64,000 nucleotides of DNA from an uncultured Clostridia bacterium (GTDB lineage Bacteria; Bacillota; Clostridia; TANB77; CAG-465), in assembly GCA_944387375.1 (NCBI GenBank), contig CALXEQ010000008.1, positions 1 through 64,000 on the forward strand, in the 5' to 3' direction. The notes below the pieces were generated by a model. The model made no database searches. It was not told the DNA's origin and was given only the letters and a program-made list of their open reading frames with translations. This document shows, piece after piece, positions 17,671-27,546 of this stretch (positions are counted from its first letter, which is position 1; the number at the start of each line of letters is the position of its first letter). The position numbers and the translations under genes were made by a program.

Positions 17671-17793
17671 AAAGATTGCTTGTAGGCAATCTTCTCCAAT
17701 CAAAATATAAAAATTTAAATAAAAATATATTTTAATTAATACCTTAACAAGACAAAACTCGTAAGGTGAGAAGATTTCCTCTACTTTACGAGT
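17671..17793 (-). promoter_or_regulatory. L20-type leader with terminator/antiterminator in front of infC
   Basis: On the minus strand the transcript begins with a stem ACTCGTAA/TTACGAGT (17793-17786 with 17764-17757) enclosing AATCTTCTC. It ends with a terminator AGATTGCCTACAAGCAATCT plus a T run (17692-17672). AATCTTCTC is an exact complement of GAGAAGATT in the terminator 5-prime arm, so an antiterminator can form. This is the layout of the Firmicute L20 autoregulatory leader, in which L20 binding favours termination. Placement before infC-rpmI-rplT supports it. Confidence 0.75.
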
Positions 17794-17796
17794 TAT

Positions 17797-17825
17797 ATTA
17801 TACATAACTTTTTAAACTTTGTCAA
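17797..17825 (-). promoter_or_regulatory. Consensus promoter of infC-rpmI-rplT
   Basis: TTGACA (17820-17825), 17 bp, TATAAT (17797-17802) on the minus strand, a perfect consensus promoter just upstream of the L20-type leader. Confidence 0.88.
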
Positions 17826-17828
17826 GTA

Positions 17829-18275
17829 TTAATTAGCATTTTCTATTAACATTTTCTCTATATATTCCTTTGGTGTATAAAAATAATCATAAGGATATCT
17901 TAATTTATAATATTTTATTAAGTCATCTATCAATTCACCATTAATAATATTTTTATTATCGTTTAATAATTCATCTATCTATTCAAAACAATAATTCTCT
18001 ATATCATTATATTCATAATAATTAAATTTTTTTAATAACTCATCAAATTCAATAAATAAACGTCTTTTATTAAAATTTAAAATAATATTCTTTAATATAA
18101 CAATATTAAATTGCAAATATTCTCTCTGATCATAATGGATATCAAATATAAATTTATTATTTACTTTATAAATAACTTTTGACTTTATACTATCTATATA
18201 AAAAACATTAGAATATAAAGAACAACTTTTTTTAATTTTGGTATTTATTAAATTTGATAAATTTAATCCTAACAA
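17829..18275 (-). pseudogene. Decayed gene with in-frame TAG
   Basis: A frame of 98 residues (from a TTG at 18275) stops at TAG (17979-17981). The same frame then stays open for 49 more codons to TAA at 17829, with sensible composition (LIDDLIKYYKLRYPYDYF, then PKEYIEKML). Upstream the frame extends about 23 codons further without a methionine. It looks like a protein of about 170 residues that lost its start and gained a stop. No family is recognised. The infC promoter lies directly against its end. Confidence 0.5.
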
Positions 18276-18360
18276 ATTAGGTACACTACATACATAAACT
18301 TGTGTATTAGAATTTAATAAATATATATTTTTTAAAACAGCATTTAAGCTCTATAAATCT

Positions 18361-18585
18361 CTATAAAAACCGCTTTATATAATTTTCACCGCTTCTTGTA
18401 ATATTATCTAAAAAAGAGCCTGTTACTCCACTATATATTATTATATTTACTAATCCTTCTTCATCTAATTTTATTAAATCTGTTATACCTAAATCTTCAG
18501 AAAAGCAATAATTTTTTAAAATAGTAAAATTTCTCATGGAAAATTTTGAATTTACTAAGTCTATTTTTATTAATTTATCAACCAT
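18361..18585 (-). CDS. Small hypothetical protein, possible remnant
   Basis: A 74-residue frame starting MVDKLIKIDLVNSKFS and ending TRSGENYIKRFL. The end resembles the last helix and wing of winged-helix proteins (ITxxGxxYI), but this is only an impression. A TTGATA-N17-TATAAT promoter lies about 40 bases upstream, yet no clear ribosome binding site precedes the ATG. The downstream decayed frame is in another phase and the two may once have been one gene. Function unknown. Confidence 0.35.
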   Translation of the reverse strand: MVDKLIKIDLVNSKFSMRNFTILKNYCFSEDLGITDLIKLDEEGLVNIIIYSGVTGSFLDNITRSGENYIKRFL

Positions 18586-18624
18586 TTTAATTAAAATAGT
18601 TTTTTACTTATTAACAATGTATTG

Positions 18625-18653
18625 ATTATACCATATTATGTTATCTTTATCAA
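18625..18653 (-). promoter_or_regulatory. Promoter upstream of the small remnant gene
   Basis: TTGATA (18648-18653), 17 bp, TATAAT (18625-18630) on the minus strand. Confidence 0.55.
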
Positions 18654-18654
18654 T

Positions 18655-18710
18655 AAAAAATAGATTACTATTTAATAAACAACTGTCATTTATCTTAATA
18701 GTAATCTATT
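18655..18710 (-). terminator. Terminator behind the gyrB-distal membrane genes
   Basis: A 14 bp perfect stem AATAGATTACTATT/AATAGTAATCTATT with a 24-base loop and a T run on the minus strand. It ends the transcript that carries the genes at 18747 and 19210. Confidence 0.7.
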
Positions 18711-18746
18711 ATATTTTTAAATTATACATATCCAAAATTTTCTATA

Positions 18747-19199
18747 CTACTTAATTTTTCTTGTAAGTTGATATAATATTATACTTATAGCTACCGCGCC
18801 AAATATTACAATAAAAGTGTTAGAATATAAATCTGTTAACGATGTTTCCCCAATAAATGTTGCAAAAAAAATAACAAAATAATTTATAAAAACAATTAAT
18901 CCAGATATTACATATACTTTTATTAAATGTTTAATCTTTTCTTTTTTTCTTTCTTGTTCTTTTATCAACATTATTAATTTATATATAAATGTAACTATTA
19001 GTATTACAATTAAAGCCCCTCCAATAACCCTCATAATTAATGCTAAAAAAGAGGCTATTTCTATACTTAATGCATGTTTTTCTCTAAACTCCCAAGCTAT
19101 AGCTTCAGCTTCAAGAGTCATATTTGCATATACACTTGAACTAATAACTAACATTAAACTTAAAAGTATAAAATCTAATCTTTTAATTATTCTTCTCAT
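18747..19199 (-). CDS. Hypothetical membrane protein with signal peptide
   Basis: A 150-residue protein. Residues 1-25 resemble a signal peptide ending in VYANMTLEA. Three further hydrophobic helices lie at about 45-72, 91-112 and 122-145, separated by a very basic loop EQERKKEKIKH. The outline is similar to small TrbC/VirB2-like or pilin-like inner-membrane proteins, but no firm family match is possible by eye. It follows the 106-residue membrane protein gene by 10 bases and probably shares the gyrB transcript. Confidence 0.55.
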   Translation of the reverse strand: MRRIIKRLDFILLSLMLVISSSVYANMTLEAEAIAWEFREKHALSIEIASFLALIMRVIGGALIVILIVTFIYKLIMLIKEQERKKEKIKHLIKVYVISGLIVFINYFVIFFATFIGETSLTDLYSNTFIVIFGAVAISIILYQLTRKIK

Positions 19200-19209
19200 A
19201 TATTTTCTC

Positions 19210-19530
19210 CTAAATTAAAATAAAACTAACTATATAAGAACAAAGATTATTTATAATTGATAAATGCAAAAAGTTTATATTTTTAGTTTTTAACACTTTT
19301 TTAAATAATAGAAATTCAATTATTGTTATAAAAATTTCTATAAGAAAAATTATTGGATAATGAAAATTATTATCTTGTACTAATAAATTTATATATTCTG
19401 CAAAAGGATTAGTTAATATGTTTATAATTACTATATATAATAAATCAATTTTTCTATTTATTCCTAAAATTATAGAAGTAATTAATTCAATTAATATTGT
19501 GAATAATAATGAAAATAACAATTCCTCCAT
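19210..19530 (-). CDS. Hypothetical four-helix membrane protein
   Basis: A 106-residue protein that is almost entirely hydrophobic, with four predicted membrane helices. The motifs ELITSIILGI, NILTNPFAEY and YPIIFLIEIFITIIEFLLFKKVL recur in small uncharacterised membrane proteins of clostridia, from memory of the general pattern. It lies between gyrB (21 bases upstream) and another membrane protein, so it is likely cotranscribed with gyrB. Function unknown. Confidence 0.55.
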   Translation of the reverse strand: MEELLFSLLFTILIELITSIILGINRKIDLLYIVIINILTNPFAEYINLLVQDNNFHYPIIFLIEIFITIIEFLLFKKVLKTKNINFLHLSIINNLCSYIVSFILI

Positions 19531-19551
19531 TTTATTCTCCTTTGCAATTTA

Positions 19552-21483
<1,932 letters not shown>

Positions 21484-21530
21484 TCATATTATCTTTTTTA
21501 TGTACCTTTTATTTATATCATATTTTCATA

Positions 21531-22604
21531 TTAATTTTCAAGTGCTCCATTTGAAACTTTTGAAATTTTTATATTCTTAATATTCTTAACAAATGTATCT
21601 TCTGTTGTTGTAATGATACTTTGATATTTTTCTATATATTTCAATAAAAAATTAATTCTTTTACTATCTAATTCCGACATTATATCATCAAGTAATAATA
21701 TAGGTATTTCTTCTTTTTCATTTTTTAATAATTCAAAATTTGCAAGCTTTAATGTTAATAATGCTGTTCTCTTTTGTCCTTGTGAGCCAAATTTAGCCAC
21801 TTCTTGTCCATTTATATATATTTCTATATCATCACGTTGAATTCCTTTAATTGATGACATTCTGAGCTTATCTATATATAAATGATCATTTAAATATTTA
21901 TAAATTTGTTCAGAATTCATATTTAAAAAGTCTGTATTATATATTAAATTAATTTCTTCTTTTTCCTCAGTTAATTCTTTTTGTATAATTTTTGCATAAT
22001 TATTTAATTTTTCTATTATATCTACTCTGAATTTTACTATTTTTTCTATATATTTACTCATTTTTTCATGTAATACTTTGATATAATCATCATCAACTCT
22101 ATCTTTTTTCAACATACTATTTTTTAATTTTAAACATTTCATATATTCTTGATGATATATAATATATGACTTAGATAATTGGCAACAAATCATATCTATA
22201 AAGTTTCTTCTTTTGCTCGGAGACCCTTTTACTACATCTAAACTCTCTGGTGAAAAAATAACTATAGGAATTTCGCCAACATAATCTGCAATTTTTTTTA
22301 TTTTTATACCATTATTTTTAATTTGTTTTCTATTTAAATTGTCTATATAAAATTCTGTTGTTAAATTTATATTATTTTTAATATATTCTAAATCTACTTT
22401 ACAATATTCTTTATTAAAATTAATTAATTCACTATCTTTTTGAGTTCTATATGACTTACCAAAAGCACATACATATATTGATTCTATTATGTTAGTTTTT
22501 CCTTGTGCATTATTCCCTAAAAATAAATTTATTCCATTTATTAATTCCAATTCTTGATCTATATAATTTCTAAAATTTTCTAATTTTAATTTTTTTAAAT
22601 ACAT
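21531..22604 (-). CDS. recF: DNA replication and repair protein RecF
   Basis: SMC-like ATPase of 357 residues that helps load RecA at gaps. The Walker A motif GNNAQGKTN is at 30-38, the QGQKRTALLTLKLA signature region is near residue 275, and the Walker B LLLDDIMSELD is near 300. It lies between dnaN and gyrB. The S4-domain gene (yaaA) that commonly precedes recF in Firmicutes is absent; only a terminator-bearing gap of 58 bases separates recF from dnaN. Confidence 0.95.
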   Translation of the reverse strand: MYLKKLKLENFRNYIDQELELINGINLFLGNNAQGKTNIIESIYVCAFGKSYRTQKDSELINFNKEYCKVDLEYIKNNINLTTEFYIDNLNRKQIKNNGIKIKKIADYVGEIPIVIFSPESLDVVKGSPSKRRNFIDMICCQLSKSYIIYHQEYMKCLKLKNSMLKKDRVDDDYIKVLHEKMSKYIEKIVKFRVDIIEKLNNYAKIIQKELTEEKEEINLIYNTDFLNMNSEQIYKYLNDHLYIDKLRMSSIKGIQRDDIEIYINGQEVAKFGSQGQKRTALLTLKLANFELLKNEKEEIPILLLDDIMSELDSKRINFLLKYIEKYQSIITTTEDTFVKNIKNIKISKVSNGALEN

Positions 22605-22622
22605 CTTATCTCCTCAAAAAAG

Positions 22623-22653
22623 AAAGCATGAATAATACATACTCATGCTTTTT
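22623..22653 (-). terminator. Terminator between dnaN and recF
   Basis: Stem AAAGCATGA/TCATGCTTT with an 11-base loop, followed on the minus strand by CTTTTTTG. It lies directly downstream of dnaN. Confidence 0.65.
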
Positions 22654-22662
22654 ATTATAATT

Positions 22663-23781
22663 TTAGTCTTGCTTTATTTTTATTGGTAAAACAACATATG
22701 TAAATTCATTAGAAACAATTGGCTTAAATAAAACTGGTGAAATACTTGTTGTAAATTCTATGCATATTTCTGAATCTTCAATTACTTTTAATGCATCAAT
22801 TACATATCTTGGATTAAATCCTATTTCAAGTTCTCTTCCTTCTACTAAAGCTGTAATTACTTCCTTTGCATCACCATTTTCACTAACACAACTTAATGTA
22901 ATTCCATCTATACTTAATCTCATTTTTACTGGAGATTTTTTATCCTTCTCTTTATTTTCTTTTGCAAAAAGAGCAACTCTTTCAAAAGCATCTAATAATT
23001 TTTTAGTTTTTACACGTACTTTTGTCTCATAATGTTCTGGTATAATACTTTGATAGTTTAAAAATTCTCCTTCTATAAGTCTGCTTATTATTATACTATT
23101 TCCCATTTCAAATAATGCTTGATTTCTATTTATTCCTATTCTTACAGTTTCTCCTTCAGAATCACTTAATATTTTTAATAATTCAGATAATACTCTTCCA
23201 GGAATAATTGCTTTAAAATTATTTATTTCTTTTTCACAAATATGTTTTTTTAAAGATAATCTAAATCCATCAATTGTTACTATAGTTAAAACATTATCTT
23301 CTACTTTTACTAGAGCTCCATTGTATACAGGTCTATTTTCATCAGTACTAACAGAAAATAAAGTTCTTCTAATCATATCTTTAAAAATACTCTGCTCTAT
23401 TTCTATACTATTTTCAATATCAAAAACAGGAAGTTTTGGATATTCATTTGGGTTCATAACTGCAAGTTTAAATACACCATTTATTGATTTAATTACAAAT
23501 AAATTATCGTCTACAGATATCTCCACTGTTTCATCTTCAATTTTTCTTACAATTTCATTTAACATTCTTAAATCTACTACAGTTTTTCCTTCTCTTATAA
23601 CATCACAATCAAAAGTATGCTCTGAGCCTATCTCCAAATCATTTGTTATAAGCTTTAATTTATTTTGATATGCTTCAAATAAAACTCCTTCTAATATTGG
23701 CATAGTTGTTTTTGAGCTAGATGTTTTTGATACAATATTTAAAGCATTTATTAATTCTTTTAAATCACATTTAATATTCAT
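22663..23781 (-). CDS. dnaN: DNA polymerase III sliding clamp, beta subunit
   Basis: A 372-residue ring-clamp subunit with three repeats of the clamp fold. Clear motifs are KTSSSKTTMPILEGVLFEA near the start, TDENRPVYNGALV around residue 150, and the C-terminal VLPIKI. It tethers DNA polymerase III to DNA. It has its own promoter (23842-23870), nearly identical to that of dnaA, and a hairpin follows it, so it can be transcribed apart from dnaA and recF. Confidence 0.97.
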   Translation of the reverse strand: MNIKCDLKELINALNIVSKTSSSKTTMPILEGVLFEAYQNKLKLITNDLEIGSEHTFDCDVIREGKTVVDLRMLNEIVRKIEDETVEISVDDNLFVIKSINGVFKLAVMNPNEYPKLPVFDIENSIEIEQSIFKDMIRRTLFSVSTDENRPVYNGALVKVEDNVLTIVTIDGFRLSLKKHICEKEINNFKAIIPGRVLSELLKILSDSEGETVRIGINRNQALFEMGNSIIISRLIEGEFLNYQSIIPEHYETKVRVKTKKLLDAFERVALFAKENKEKDKKSPVKMRLSIDGITLSCVSENGDAKEVITALVEGRELEIGFNPRYVIDALKVIEDSEICIEFTTSISPVLFKPIVSNEFTYVVLPIKIKQD

Positions 23782-23841
23782 AATTTTCTCCTTTACTATT
23801 ATATTTTAACTATCCACTATGAGATTAAATTTTATTATTTA

Positions 23842-23870
23842 ATTATAATAAACTAAATTTAAAAAATCAA
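23842..23870 (-). promoter_or_regulatory. dnaN promoter, near-copy of the dnaA promoter
   Basis: TTGATT (23865-23870), 17 bp, TATAAT (23842-23847) on the minus strand. The whole 29 bp differs from the dnaA promoter at 25351-25379 in only two positions, including the spacer. Confidence 0.75.
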
Positions 23871-23898
23871 TAGATAAAATGAAACTTTTTTTGCCATT

Positions 23899-25305
23899 TT
23901 AGCTTTCTCTTTCTAATGTTTTTTTAATATCATCTATTAAATCTTTTGTATCTGGATTATTATCATAGTCATATTTTACCTTTGAATAAGCATGTAAAAC
24001 TGTTGAATGATCTCTTCCACCAAAATCTTTACCAATTGCAGGAAAAGACATATCCGCAACTTCCCTACACAAATACATTGCAATTTGCCTTGGAAAAGCT
24101 ATTGTAGTAGAACGCTTATCACTTGTTAAATCTGTTACTTTAATATTAAAAAATTTAGCAACAACTTGCATAATTAATTTACTAGTCATAATTTTAGTAT
24201 TTTTTACTAAAATTGATTCTATAGTATTATCTACCACTGCATCAGTTAGTGGATTATTTGTAAATTTTGTATATGCAACTAATTTATTAAATACTCCCTC
24301 TAATTCACGTACATTAGATTTTACTCTTGTTGCAATTTTAACTAAAATATCTTCGTCAATTACATATCTTTCTTCTTCAGCCTTCTTTTTTAATATTGCA
24401 AGTCTTGTTTCATAATCTGGTGTTTGTATATCTACACTTACTCCCATAGAAAATCTTGTTTTTAATCTATCCTCTAAACCATTAATTTCTTTAGGAGGTT
24501 TTTCAGATGTAAGTACTATTTGTTTTCCACTTTCAAATAATGAATTAAATGTATGGAAAAATTCTTCTTGACATTTGTCTTTTCCTGCAATAATTTGTAC
24601 ATCATCTATAAGTAATAAATCTACATTTCGATATTTTTGTTTGAATGTATCGTTCATATTTGGATTTAACATGGCTTTTATTAACTCATTAACAAATAAC
24701 TCACCTGTACAATAAATAACCTTTTTAGAAGGATCCTTATCGATTGTAGCATTACCTAGAGCTTGCATAAGATGTGTTTTTCCAAGACCTACTCCACCAT
24801 AAATATATAATGGGTTTGTCATACCTAAATTTTCATAAACTGAATATGCAGTTGCCCTTGCAAATCTATTACTACTACCAACAATAAAATTATCAAAAGT
24901 GTATCTAGGATTAAGACCTGCTTTTTCTTTAACAGTTTTAGGATCTAATTTAATATTATTATTAACTATATTATTATCTCCCACCTTAATATTTCCATAT
25001 TGACCTTTAATAATTTCAACATCTAAATTTTCATCACTTTCATTTTCTGGAATAGCATCTTTTGCTTCAAAAGTTATTTTATAATCAACGCTAGTTAAAA
25101 ATTTTAAAGTGTTTTGTATTAAATCTAAATATCTTTTTTTGCATATCTCTATATGATAGCTAGATGGAGATAAAAAACATATAGTATTTTTATCTATTAA
25201 TCTAGGAACCATTACTTCTATATATGTTTTATAAGCTATCTGTGATGTTTCTTCTTTTAAAGCTTCAAGTGCTTTTTCCCAAATATTTATAAAATTGTCT
25301 TCCAT
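23899..25305 (-). CDS. dnaA: Chromosomal replication initiator DnaA
   Basis: AAA+ initiator of 468 residues. Domain I (1-80) has the WEKALE start typical of the helicase-interaction domain; a short linker follows. Domain III carries Walker A GGVGLGKTH at 170-178 and LLIDDVQ near 230. Domain IV ends with the DNA-binding signature GGRDHSTVLHAYSKV. It binds the TTATCCACA boxes found in quantity immediately upstream of its own gene. The promoter lies at 25351-25379. One box (25404-25412) is just upstream of the promoter, so autoregulation is plausible. Confidence 0.98.
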   Translation of the reverse strand: MEDNFINIWEKALEALKEETSQIAYKTYIEVMVPRLIDKNTICFLSPSSYHIEICKKRYLDLIQNTLKFLTSVDYKITFEAKDAIPENESDENLDVEIIKGQYGNIKVGDNNIVNNNIKLDPKTVKEKAGLNPRYTFDNFIVGSSNRFARATAYSVYENLGMTNPLYIYGGVGLGKTHLMQALGNATIDKDPSKKVIYCTGELFVNELIKAMLNPNMNDTFKQKYRNVDLLLIDDVQIIAGKDKCQEEFFHTFNSLFESGKQIVLTSEKPPKEINGLEDRLKTRFSMGVSVDIQTPDYETRLAILKKKAEEERYVIDEDILVKIATRVKSNVRELEGVFNKLVAYTKFTNNPLTDAVVDNTIESILVKNTKIMTSKLIMQVVAKFFNIKVTDLTSDKRSTTIAFPRQIAMYLCREVADMSFPAIGKDFGGRDHSTVLHAYSKVKYDYDNNPDTKDLIDDIKKTLERES

Positions 25306-25350
25306 GTTCCCTCCTTTTATTAAAAATATAAAACCGTAATTCCTTTAATT

Positions 25351-25379
25351 ATTATAATAAATTAAATCTAAAAAATCAA
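25351..25379 (-). promoter_or_regulatory. dnaA promoter
   Basis: TTGATT (25374-25379), 17 bp, TATAAT (25351-25356) on the minus strand, with a DnaA box 25 bases further upstream. Confidence 0.75.
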
Positions 25380-25588
25380 CAAAAAAAATTTTAAAAATAA
25401 TAGTTATCCACATATTCAACAGATTTGTATGTGGATAATGTGAATAACTTAATTATTATATAAAAACAATTGTTACAATTTTTGTAACCTTTTTTTCTCA
25501 TCTTGTAAAATAAGTAAAAAATATTAAAAAATTTTTTTTATTAAATTTTTTTAATTTTCTTTCCGAAAAATGTAAACCAATTTTTCCT

Positions 25589-25606
25589 CGCGCGCGCACG
25601 CGCGTA
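25589..25606. other. 18 bp alternating pyrimidine-purine tract inside oriC
   Basis: CGCGCGCGCACGCGCGTA is perfectly alternating and almost pure GC in a very AT-rich neighbourhood. Such tracts can adopt the Z form under negative supercoiling. It lies at the edge of the AT-rich unwinding stretch, on the dnaA side. Confidence 0.6.
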
Positions 25607-25681
25607 TTAATAAATAATAGGATTTATTTTTATTATTATTATAATAGTAGTAGTAGTAGGGGGTGTGGATAATGTGGATAA
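25607..25681 (+). other. Unwinding element with DnaA-trio and tandem boxes
   Basis: An AT-rich stretch (25607-25644) is followed by five TAG triplets (25645-25659), GGGG (25660-25663) and two abutting TGTGGATAA boxes (25664-25672, 25673-25681). This is the order AT-rich unwinding region, DnaA-trio, GC-rich spacer, paired DnaA boxes known as the basal unwinding system in B. subtilis. TTA triplets continue the three-base rhythm upstream of the TAGs. Opening would therefore start on the dnaA side. Confidence 0.85.
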
Positions 25682-26225
25682 CTATGTCTAGCCCTTGGTA
25701 TGACTGCATTTTGCCTGTGGATAAAACTGTGGATAACTTTGGCACTTATCCACATTATCCACAGGGGGGTCAAAATTTTAAAAATTTTCACAATTCTATC
25801 ACATAGTTATCCACAGGTTATCCACAGTTACCTGTGGATAACTTTTATAATTTTGCAAATTTAACATTTTGGCAACCTTTTTGAAATTTTTTTGAAATAA
25901 ATTACACTAACCCTTAAAGAATACAGTAAAATAGCATATTTGAAAATTTGTTTTTTACAAATAACTATTCAAAAAATGGTAAGTTATCCACAGTTAGCAA
26001 AAGCTAACTTTTGTAACTATTTTTACCAACTTTTCACAGAAATTTTTATTTCAAAAATATGTATACTAAAATTCTACAAAAATATATTAAAATTAATAAA
26101 TTGTAAATGTTTGTGAAATACAAATATTTTTTTGGAAAATACTGATTTTTTGAAAAGTTATCCACAGGTTATCCACAGTTACTGAAAAAAATATGATAAT
26201 TTTGTGAAAAATAATTTTTTATTTA

Positions 26226-26555
26226 ACATAAAAACTGTGGATAAGTTAATGAGTTTTCACAACTTTTTTGTTTTTTATGTATTGTTAAAATCCTTGATAT
26301 CACAGTATTTCAAGCTTTTAATTTTTGTGAAAACTTTTCATTTTTTCTAGTATTTTTTTTAGTAATAATGAAATCAAAAAAATAACTATTAGATTTACAT
26401 AAAAACTGTGGATAACTTGTAAATTTATGTAGTTTTTTATATATTTTTTTTCATTTATTTAGAATAATTGGTCAAGCTGTGGATAACTTGGCTTAAAAAA
26501 TTTTTTTGGTTGTCATTATATGTAAATTACAAATTTACATAAAAACTGTGGATAA
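26226..26555 (+). repeat. Three 19 bp repeats containing a DnaA box
   Basis: ACATAAAAACTGTGGATAA occurs at 26226-26244, 26397-26415 and 26537-26555 in the same orientation; the last two share longer flanks (TTTACAT before, CTT after). The conserved part is longer than the box itself, like a recurring origin module. Confidence 0.75.
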
Positions 26556-26606
26556 CTTTTTTTGAATTTTTGACTTTTCACAGAAAATTTTAAAAAAAAT
26601 AGGGGG

Positions 26607-26635
26607 TTGACAAAAAAAAGAAAATATTATATAAT
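26607..26635 (+). promoter_or_regulatory. Consensus promoter of rpmH
   Basis: TTGACA (26607-26612), 17 bp, TATAAT (26630-26635), about 110 bases upstream of rpmH and just past the last DnaA box. Confidence 0.88.
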
Positions 26636-26744
26636 GTTTGCACTTATTATAGGTTAAATGTCTAAATATGATTATTTAATTTAGCATTTATTTTTTTTGG
26701 ATTGAAAATAATATATATTTATACATTTTAGGAGGTGTATTAGC

Positions 26745-26879
26745 GTGAAAAGAACATATCAACCAAAAACAAGACAAAACAAAAAAGTACACGGATTTAG
26801 AAAAAGAATGTCTACTTCTTCAGGAAGAAACATTTTAAAATTAAGAAGACAAAAAGGAAGAAAAGTACTTTGTGCTTAA
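26745..26879 (+). CDS. rpmH: 50S ribosomal protein L34
   Basis: A 44-residue, strongly basic protein: [20 protein letters not shown], then [23 protein letters not shown]. This is unmistakable L34. The start is GTG at 26745, with AGGAGG at 26730-26735 in good position. It is the first gene of the plus-strand origin cluster and is followed by a hairpin that may let it be expressed above rnpA, as is common for rpmH-rnpA pairs. Confidence 0.97.
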   Translation: MKRTYQPKTRQNKKVHGFRKRMSTSSGRNILKLRRQKGRKVLCA

Positions 26880-26888
26880 GTTCTACTG

Positions 26889-26919
26889 AAAAGTGGGTAT
26901 GTTTTTCATATCCACTTTT
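26889..26919 (+). terminator. Hairpin between rpmH and rnpA
   Basis: Stem AAAAGTGGGTATG/CATATCCACTTTT (one G-U) with a TTTTT loop, ending in TTTTAAC. Probably a partial terminator or transcript-stabilising element. Confidence 0.6.
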
Positions 26920-26942
26920 AACTTATATGGAAAGGGTCAGAA

Positions 26943-27299
26943 ATGAAATATACTCTTAGAATAAAGAAAAATAAAGTATTTAAATATATTTTTAGAAAGG
27001 GCATTTATTCAAAGGGGGATTTTGTTGTAGTGCATATTTGCAAAACAAAATATACTAATGAGGAAAATGCTAATAATTTTTTTGCTGTGTGTGTTTCTAA
27101 GAAAAATGGTAATAGTGTAAAAAGAAATAGATTAAAAAGACTTGCACGAGAAGTATATACTCAAGAAGAAAGTAAATTAAAAAGAGGATACAATATTGTT
27201 ATTATATATAAAAAAGAAACATATGCAGATAATGTAGATTTTTTTGTTCTAAAAAATGATATTATAAATTGTTTTAAGGATCTTGATTTGTATGAATAA
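26943..27299 (+). CDS. rnpA: Ribonuclease P protein component
   Basis: A basic protein of 118 residues that assists the RNase P RNA in maturing tRNA 5-prime ends. The RNR motif region is clear: VSKKNGNSVKRNRLKRLAREV near residues 59-79. The N-terminal LRIKKNKVFKYIFRKG also fits. It overlaps the yidD start by eight bases, in the classical order rpmH-rnpA-yidD-yidC. Confidence 0.95.
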   Translation: MKYTLRIKKNKVFKYIFRKGIYSKGDFVVVHICKTKYTNEENANNFFAVCVSKKNGNSVKRNRLKRLAREVYTQEESKLKRGYNIVIIYKKETYADNVDFFVLKNDIINCFKDLDLYE

Positions 27300-27531
27300 A
27301 ATAAAGAAAATTTTTAAATTGCCAAGAAAAATAGTAGTATCTTTAATTAGAAGTTATCAATTATGTATATCTCCTCGCCTTGGAAAGCACTGTAAATATT
27401 ATCCTACATGTTCTGAGTATACTAGGCAAGCAGTTGACAAATATGGTATAATTAAAGGTAGTTTATTAGGTATAATAAGAATATTAAAATGTAATCCATT
27501 TTCAAAAGGTGGAGTGGATTTATTGAAGTAA
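27292..27531 (+). CDS. yidD: Membrane protein insertion efficiency factor YidD
   Basis: A 79-residue protein with the family core SLIRSYQLCISPRLGKHCKYYPTCSEYTRQAV, including the conserved YPTCSEY cysteines, and the ending LKCNPFSKGGVD. It associates with the inner membrane and helps YidC. The ATG at 27292 overlaps the end of rnpA; a start nine bases earlier is possible but fits the family less well. Confidence 0.93.
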   Translation: MNKIKKIFKLPRKIVVSLIRSYQLCISPRLGKHCKYYPTCSEYTRQAVDKYGIIKGSLLGIIRILKCNPFSKGGVDLLK

Positions 27532-27546
27532 AAATGGGGGATATTA

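Larger units (their letters stand above)
25404..26555. other. oriC: Chromosomal replication origin oriC with 18 perfect DnaA boxes
   Basis: The 1.4 kb gap between divergent dnaA and rpmH holds perfect TTATCCACA boxes (either strand) starting at 25404, 25430, 25664, 25673, 25716, 25728, 25746, 25755, 25807, 25818, 25833, 25984, 26158, 26169, 26236, 26407, 26478 and 26547. The densest group (25664-25841) lies beside a DnaA-trio. No credible gene lies in this stretch; the 64-codon frame at 25551-25745 is low-complexity. Gene strands switch from minus to plus here, in accord with bidirectional replication. Confidence 0.95.

Noticed and set aside
17642-17689. infC starting at the first open codon (17689)
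   Set aside because: This would extend IF-3 by 16 hydrophobic residues lying across the leader terminator, with no ribosome binding site.
25551-25745. 64-codon frame inside oriC
   Set aside because: It is low-complexity (tyrosine and asparagine runs from TAG/TTA triplets), has no ribosome binding site and is explained by DnaA boxes and the trio.
25404-26555. Repeated 9-mers as a CRISPR array
   Set aside because: Repeats are short, in both orientations and irregularly spaced: DnaA boxes, not CRISPR. No CRISPR array was found in the window.
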